Assembly: GCA_947088155.1 (NCBI GenBank)
Contig: CAMUFL010000012.1
Span: 1-25,691, forward strand
Length of the DNA stretch: 25,691 nucleotides
Direction of reading: 5' to 3'
From: an uncultured Gardnerella sp.
GTDB taxonomy: Bacteria > Actinomycetota > Actinomycetes > Actinomycetales > Bifidobacteriaceae
The position numbers were made by a program, and so were the translations under genes. Positions 21,440 through 25,691 of this stretch are shown here, piece by piece; within the stretch, counting starts at the first letter, position 1; each line of letters begins with the position of its first letter. The notes under the pieces were generated by a model, which was given only the letters and a program-made list of their open reading frames with translations, ran no database searches and was not told the DNA's origin.

Positions 21440-23854
21440 CTTACCAAGACAATCCGCATGCACTAACTCAGTTTTTTCGCGCAAATCCGCAACATTCTTG
21501 CAACCGAGAAGCGCCATAATTACGCGAATCTGCTCCTGCCAATCTGCGATTTGTTGAGTAAGTGCGTCCTCGCCTTCGTGCATAAGCGTGTGCAAAAACT
21601 CGCCGGCAACACCCACTGCCGAAGCGCCTAACGCAAGCGCGCGCACAACATCAAGCGGCGTTCTAACTCCTCCGCTCGCGAAGATTTCCACAGGCCTAGA
21701 CTTAAGCGCCTCGCATTTGCGAATATCAAGCAAGGACTCAACGGTTGTAAGCCCCCAATCAGCCAAATAATCGTACACGCCGCGAGCGCGACGAGCGTTT
21801 TCAATAGCCACAAAATTCGTGCCACCGCGCCCGGAAACATCCACCGCGCGCACGCCAACATCGCGCAAACGCAAAACATCGCGAGCCGTCATCCCGCAGC
21901 CGGTTTCCTTAACAATAACCGGCACGCGCGCCGCCTCGCACTCGCGCACAATCTGCTCAATATTTTGCAGCCAATTTCGAAAATCGCGGTCGCCCTCCGG
22001 CATCACAAGCTCCTGAGCCGCGTTCAGATGCACCTGCAACGCGTTTGCCTGCAGCATACTCACAGCGCGCATCGCGTCGCTCGCGCTCGTTCCTGCGCTC
22101 ACGTTCGCCATCACAAAGCCGCGCGGATTTTCGCTTCTAATCACGCTAAAAGTGCCGGATAGTGCGTCGTTTCGAAGGGCTGCGCTCAGCGATCCGCTCG
22201 CCATTGCAACCCCAGTTTTCGCCGCGACACGCGCGAGTTGTGCGTTCACTTTTTGCGCGCGCGCACTTCCGCCGGTCATTGCGTTGATGTACAGCGGCGA
22301 GCGCCAGTTTGCGGCGGTTGCGTCTTTCACAAACACGCTCGAATTCACACGCGCAAACACACGCACGCTGGCATCAACTTCCTCCAAAGCCACCTGCGGC
22401 AACGCATTCGGCATAAATCGCACGGAATCAAAACCGGAATTCGCGTAAGGCTGGTACTGCTCGTCCGCAAGCGCAATATGCTCGTCTTTTCGGTGCTGGA
22501 TTGTTCGGGAAGCTTGATTTTCCGGCGATTTGATTGCGTCGGTAGTTGATTGCGATTCGCCGTCATCCGCATTCTCGCCGTCATCCGCAGCTTCCGCAAT
22601 TTCAATATTCAGCGGCTCAATTCCGTGATTTTTCCAAGCAGATTTCATAGATTCAATCCGATTATTTTCGTAAATTGTAGCGAGCGCAATTCCGCAATCA
22701 CCGCCGCCAGCGCCGCTAGTTTTCGCCGGAATTCCAAGGAAATCAGCGTCTTCAATAAGTTGCGTAAGCTTCGGCGTTTCGATTGCGGTGCCAGTTAGCG
22801 CGCTCAATTTTTGCAATAATTCGCGATTTTTGGCGAAACCGCTGGCAATGTTGTCTAATTCGCAATTTTCTAGCGATTGCGCCAATTTTTGCACGCATAT
22901 TTCGCTTTGTTCGCAAAAAGTTTGGTAAGTAAAGTTTGCGGTAGATTTTACGGTAGATTCTGCGCTGGTTTTTGCGGTAGTCTGCTCAGTAGATTTTGCA
23001 GTAGATTCTGCGCTAGTTGTTACGCTACTTTCTACGCTACTTACTAGCTCAGCGCTAGACGCAGGCGAACCAGTCCAACCCACCAAAAGTTTTAGCTTTT
23101 TCGGCACGTTTATTCGTTTAATTTCCAGTCGAGGCCACTTTTTATGCAATAATTTATCGAAGTCAGAGTCGCCGGAATTTATAAGGCTAAGTTCCGCTTC
23201 AAGCCACTCGCGATTGTATGCGCGGTACAAAATAACGCCGCCGCAAGAGCTTGCAGCTACATCCCCACCACTGCCGGACTTCTTCACAGTTGATGAAGCA
23301 ATTAACGAAAGTTTAGAAACCGTTGACGTTTCAAGCTTCAAACCGTACCACTTACAAAGCGCACGAACCACAGCAACCGTAACTGCTGCAGAAGATCCAA
23401 GACCGTACTTTTTGCCGGATTTTGCGTCGTCAAGTTCGCTGGAAATATGCAAATTGTAGACGTTACGATTGCAATTTGGCTCGTAAATTTCGCGCGAATA
23501 AGCGTCAACTACGCGCATTGCTGCAATAACGTAAGAGTAGGATTTTGCAGAATCTTCCGAATCTAAATCATCCCTATATAAAATATTTCCGTCTAAATCT
23601 CGCGTCCAATAAAACGGCTTGTAATTTTCTCCTTCAGAGGTGATTATTCCGTAATATTTTCGCCTATTACCTACGTTTTCGCATAAATTTTCGCGTAAAT
23701 TTTCTTGCGTATTTTCGCACCGTAAATTTTCATCATCTACCGTAACTTTTACGTAGCGATTCACCGCCGCCACTATCGCAGCCGCGCCGTCAACAACCGC
23801 GTATTCGCCCGCAATATAAAGCTTTCCGGAAGCTGTCGCCTGCAATTGAGTCAT
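21437..23854 (-). CDS. Phosphomevalonate kinase fused to type 2 isopentenyl-diphosphate isomerase
   Basis: One 805-residue frame holds two mevalonate-pathway enzymes. Residues 1-420 are a GHMP kinase of the phosphomevalonate kinase type: GKLYIAGEYAVVDG (10-23), YGLGSSAAVTVA (150-161) and TSGAGGGDCGIA (379-390). Residues 454-805 are a complete FMN-dependent type 2 isomerase: RKDEHI (455-460), NAMTGG (524-529), NPRGFVMANVS (576-586), VHLNAAQELVMPEGDRDF (608-625), VIVKETGCGM (646-655), SGRGGTN (674-680) and GGVRTPLDVVRALALGASAVGVAG (728-751). A 30-residue acidic, Gln-rich linker joins them. The kinase half carries a Ser/Thr/Ala/Glu/Lys repeat (270-307). The ATG overlaps the mvaD stop by 4 bp. 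The fusion puts the second phosphorylation and the final isomerisation on one chain. Confidence 0.93.
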   Translation of the reverse strand: MTQLQATASGKLYIAGEYAVVDGAAAIVAAVNRYVKVTVDDENLRCENTQENLRENLCENVGNRRKYYGIITSEGENYKPFYWTRDLDGNILYRDDLDSEDSAKSYSYVIAAMRVVDAYSREIYEPNCNRNVYNLHISSELDDAKSGKKYGLGSSAAVTVAVVRALCKWYGLKLETSTVSKLSLIASSTVKKSGSGGDVAASSCGGVILYRAYNREWLEAELSLINSGDSDFDKLLHKKWPRLEIKRINVPKKLKLLVGWTGSPASSAELVSSVESSVTTSAESTAKSTEQTTAKTSAESTVKSTANFTYQTFCEQSEICVQKLAQSLENCELDNIASGFAKNRELLQKLSALTGTAIETPKLTQLIEDADFLGIPAKTSGAGGGDCGIALATIYENNRIESMKSAWKNHGIEPLNIEIAEAADDGENADDGESQSTTDAIKSPENQASRTIQHRKDEHIALADEQYQPYANSGFDSVRFMPNALPQVALEEVDASVRVFARVNSSVFVKDATAANWRSPLYINAMTGGSARAQKVNAQLARVAAKTGVAMASGSLSAALRNDALSGTFSVIRSENPRGFVMANVSAGTSASDAMRAVSMLQANALQVHLNAAQELVMPEGDRDFRNWLQNIEQIVRECEAARVPVIVKETGCGMTARDVLRLRDVGVRAVDVSGRGGTNFVAIENARRARGVYDYLADWGLTTVESLLDIRKCEALKSRPVEIFASGGVRTPLDVVRALALGASAVGVAGEFLHTLMHEGEDALTQQIADWQEQIRVIMALLGCKNVADLREKTELVHADCLGK

Positions 23855-25041
23855 AATTTCGCCGCCTGTTCCAAACTCACACTTACGCTTACGCCGTTTC
23901 CAGCGCGCGCAATCGAAAATAGCGGAGTGCCGGCACCGTTAGCACCACGCGTAACGCCGCCAACCAACTCGCCGCCAACCAACTCGCCATCCGCACAATC
24001 ACCCTGAATCAAAGCATACTCAACTCGCCCACGCAACTCCTCAGCCGCGCGCTCAGCTAAATCCCCGTCCGTAAGCACCTTCACATTCGGCCCCGCGTCC
24101 ATGGTGGCCCACACCGGCCAGCCGCACTCGCGCATAGCCTGAACCGCGCGCAGCACAGCGTAAGTTTTATCCGTAAAATAATTCACGGGCGGCGCGGCCT
24201 TATGCATAGTCTCGTGCATTCCGAGCGCGTTACGCTCCACAACATCGCCGAGCTTTTCGAGGTCGGCTGCGCGAATCGCCTCAAGCGCATCGGAAAGATC
24301 CAACTTCGACTGCTCAACCCACGGCATGTACGCGGGCGAAGTTTCAACCGTGCGGCGCATGGCTTCGCGGCTGGAAATCGGCTTTTTGTGATCATCCAGC
24401 GTAACAACAATCATTGCGAGGGTTAAATTTTTCGGCGCGGATGCTGGTGATGCAGCCTCAGCAACCGGCTCAGCAACCGGCTCCGCAACCGGCTCAGCGT
24501 AAGACGTTTCGTCATCCTCACCCGCATGCCAAATCACAAGTCCGCCAAAAATCGAGCGACACGCCGACCCCGACCCGCGGCGCGCAAGACGCGAAAGTTC
24601 GCGCGGAGTCAGCTTCAACCCAGCAGCAAAAGCCGCCGACGCGCACAAAGCCGCAAATCCCGAAGCGCTGGAAGCAAGACCGGCTGCAGTCGGCACGTGA
24701 TTGCGCGACACAACTCTCGCTTTCGTTGAAATTCCGGCCTTTTCGCGCACCAAATCAAGCATCGCAATCACGCGACGAAAAGTGGTAGCAGTCGGCAAAA
24801 GATTTTCGCCATCCAAAGTGACGGAATCCTCGCTAAAATCATCCGAAAAATTTACGGCGGTTTGCGTGTACAAATCCGAAAGCGTGAGAGAAAGCGATGA
24901 AGTGTACGGCAGAATCAGCCGCTCGTCGCGCTTGCCCCAATACTTAATCAGCGCAATATTCGCGTTTGCCGTCGCAACAGCCGAGTTTGGTGCGAGCTGG
25001 GCGCTGGCAGTTACTTTTGGCTGAATTTCAACGGTTTTCAT
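23851..25041 (-). CDS. mvaD: Diphosphomevalonate decarboxylase
   Basis: MvaD converts diphosphomevalonate to isopentenyl diphosphate with ATP use and loss of carbon dioxide. The 396-residue product has ANANIALIKYWGKRD (25-39), PTAAGLASSASGFAAL (GHMP motif 2), SGSACRSIFGG and MDAGPNVKVL, all typical of the family. It is longer than usual because of in-frame repeats: AEPV about four times near residues 182-196, encoded by a 12-bp repeat around 24455-24500, and ELVGG twice near the C-terminus (15-bp repeat, about 23955-23987). AAAGGA lies 6 nt before the ATG. The next gene starts inside its stop. Mevalonate kinase, expected nearby, is not in this window. Confidence 0.94.
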   Translation of the reverse strand: MKTVEIQPKVTASAQLAPNSAVATANANIALIKYWGKRDERLILPYTSSLSLTLSDLYTQTAVNFSDDFSEDSVTLDGENLLPTATTFRRVIAMLDLVREKAGISTKARVVSRNHVPTAAGLASSASGFAALCASAAFAAGLKLTPRELSRLARRGSGSACRSIFGGLVIWHAGEDDETSYAEPVAEPVAEPVAEAASPASAPKNLTLAMIVVTLDDHKKPISSREAMRRTVETSPAYMPWVEQSKLDLSDALEAIRAADLEKLGDVVERNALGMHETMHKAAPPVNYFTDKTYAVLRAVQAMRECGWPVWATMDAGPNVKVLTDGDLAERAAEELRGRVEYALIQGDCADGELVGGELVGGVTRGANGAGTPLFSIARAGNGVSVSVSLEQAAKL

Positions 25042-25074
25042 GCGATTCCTTTGTTGAAGCGTGCGGTGCGTAGG

Positions 25075-25290
25075 CGGGTGCGCTGCTAGTTGTTTTGACT
25101 TCTGCGTGCGTAGCGCTGTTGGCAGAGTGATGTTGGTGCAGTGCTGCTTACGTAGTGCTGCTTACGTAGCACTGTGTGAGTAGCACTGTTGACAGAGCGA
25201 TACTGGCAGAACGCTACCGACGTAACGCCGCGTAGAGCTACTTACGTAGTGCTGCTTGTATAGCGCGAGCATAGTGCGCTGCTCTACTTA
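25075..25290. repeat. Degenerate short-repeat region upstream of mvaD
   Basis: This stretch is full of imperfect repeats of GTAGCACTG and CTTACGTAG. Clearest are two adjacent perfect copies of GTGCTGCTTACGTA (25141-25154, 25155-25168), each with the palindrome TACGTA. Further TACGTA or GACGTA variants lie at about 25219 and 25243. No gene is present, and no convincing mvaD promoter could be picked out. It forms the left half of the 650-bp gap at the window edge. Confidence 0.6.
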
Positions 25291-25321
25291 CATATGTATT
25301 CTAACAATTCCCAGCGCACAA

Positions 25322-25691
25322 GCGACATTTACTTTACACTTACATAAAGTATTAATCGCTTTTCGACTTGATTTCGACATTTCCCTTACACCTACGTAAA
25401 GGATCAATCACTTTTCGACTTGATTTCGACATTCCCCTTACACCTACGTAAAGGATTAATCACTTTCCCGCAAGATTCCGATTTTTTTCTTTACATGGTT
25501 ACATAGGAATTGTCGTTTTTTGTATAGGTGGAACATTCTCCGGAATTTTACCTGGATTTTGTCGCTGTATTGGCTAGTTTATAGAACATTTGCCGTGGGA
25601 TTTCCCGGCTTTTGTCGCTGGATTCGCGTTGTTATAGAACATTTGCCGGAGAATTACAGGGCGTTTGTCGCTGGATTCGCGTTGTTATAGA
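25322..25691 (-). repeat. A/B repeat array 7 (at least 3 A units, 4 B units)
   Basis: B modules have CTTTAC or CCTTAC at 25332, 25384, 25436 and 25489 (52, 52, 53 bp apart). The inverted A modules that follow have GGAACATT/AGAACATT-type cores with CATT starting at 25534, 25587 and 25640 (53 bp apart). The array runs off the window. It has the same order and strand as array 6, and the B-A junction (GTCGTTTTTTGTATAGGTGG) is identical in the two. Confidence 0.9.

Overview
The window looks like chromosome of a low-GC member of the Bifidobacteriaceae, most probably Gardnerella. That is inferred from the gene content (a mevalonate pathway for isoprenoids, SepIVA-like and DUF177 genes next to coaD, a DUF3039 gene, and the order ffh - EEP phosphatase - rpsP - KH protein - rimM - trmD) together with a base composition lower than that of typical Bifidobacterium. 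No rRNA, tRNA, complete insertion sequence, phage or CRISPR-cas locus was found. The coding content is mostly housekeeping.

Layout. 1-263: repeat array. 264-2682 (minus): DUF177 protein, SepIVA/DivIVA-like protein and coaD. 2846-3175 (plus): DUF3039 protein. 3314-4651 (minus): nicotinate phosphoribosyltransferase. 4652-5116: repeats and the cysS promoter. 5117-12487 (plus): cysS, ffh, a membrane-anchored EEP phosphatase, rpsP, KH protein (khpA), rimM, trmD, a translation and protein-export block. 12488-12955: repeat array with a large hairpin. 12956-13540 (minus): rsmD. 13791-17798 (minus): a nucleoside-use cassette of MFS transporter, nucleoside hydrolase and HTH-PfkB kinase. 18140-20620 (minus): recG. 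21102-21296 (minus): rpmB. 21437-25041 (minus): a phosphomevalonate kinase / type 2 isopentenyl-diphosphate isomerase fusion and diphosphomevalonate decarboxylase, overlapping by 4 bp. 25042-25691: repeats.

The most unusual content is a two-part repeat family. Module A has a 53-bp period (core CCGGCAAATGTTCC). Module B has a 52-bp period (core CTTTAC-N6-GTAAAG hairpin). They occur in seven arrays, six between genes and one inside a gene. In five of the six intergenic arrays the order is simply A units followed by B units when read in the A-forward direction; the sixth is interrupted. The seventh array is seven A units in register inside the EEP phosphatase gene. Because 53 is not a multiple of 3, translation passes through all three frames of the repeat, and all three are open. 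Intergenic copies often carry a TAA that the coding copies lack.

A second theme is expansion of short repeats. In-frame 12-, 15- and 30-bp tandem repeats lengthen loops of RimM, TrmD, RecG, the mevalonate enzymes and the SepIVA-like protein, and 7-20-bp repeats fill several gaps between genes. The minus-strand core genes rpmB, recG, rsmD, coaD, sepIVA and DUF177 follow an order familiar from other actinobacteria, but appear to be split by the nucleoside cassette and by the plus-strand translation block, with A/B arrays close to several of the breaks.
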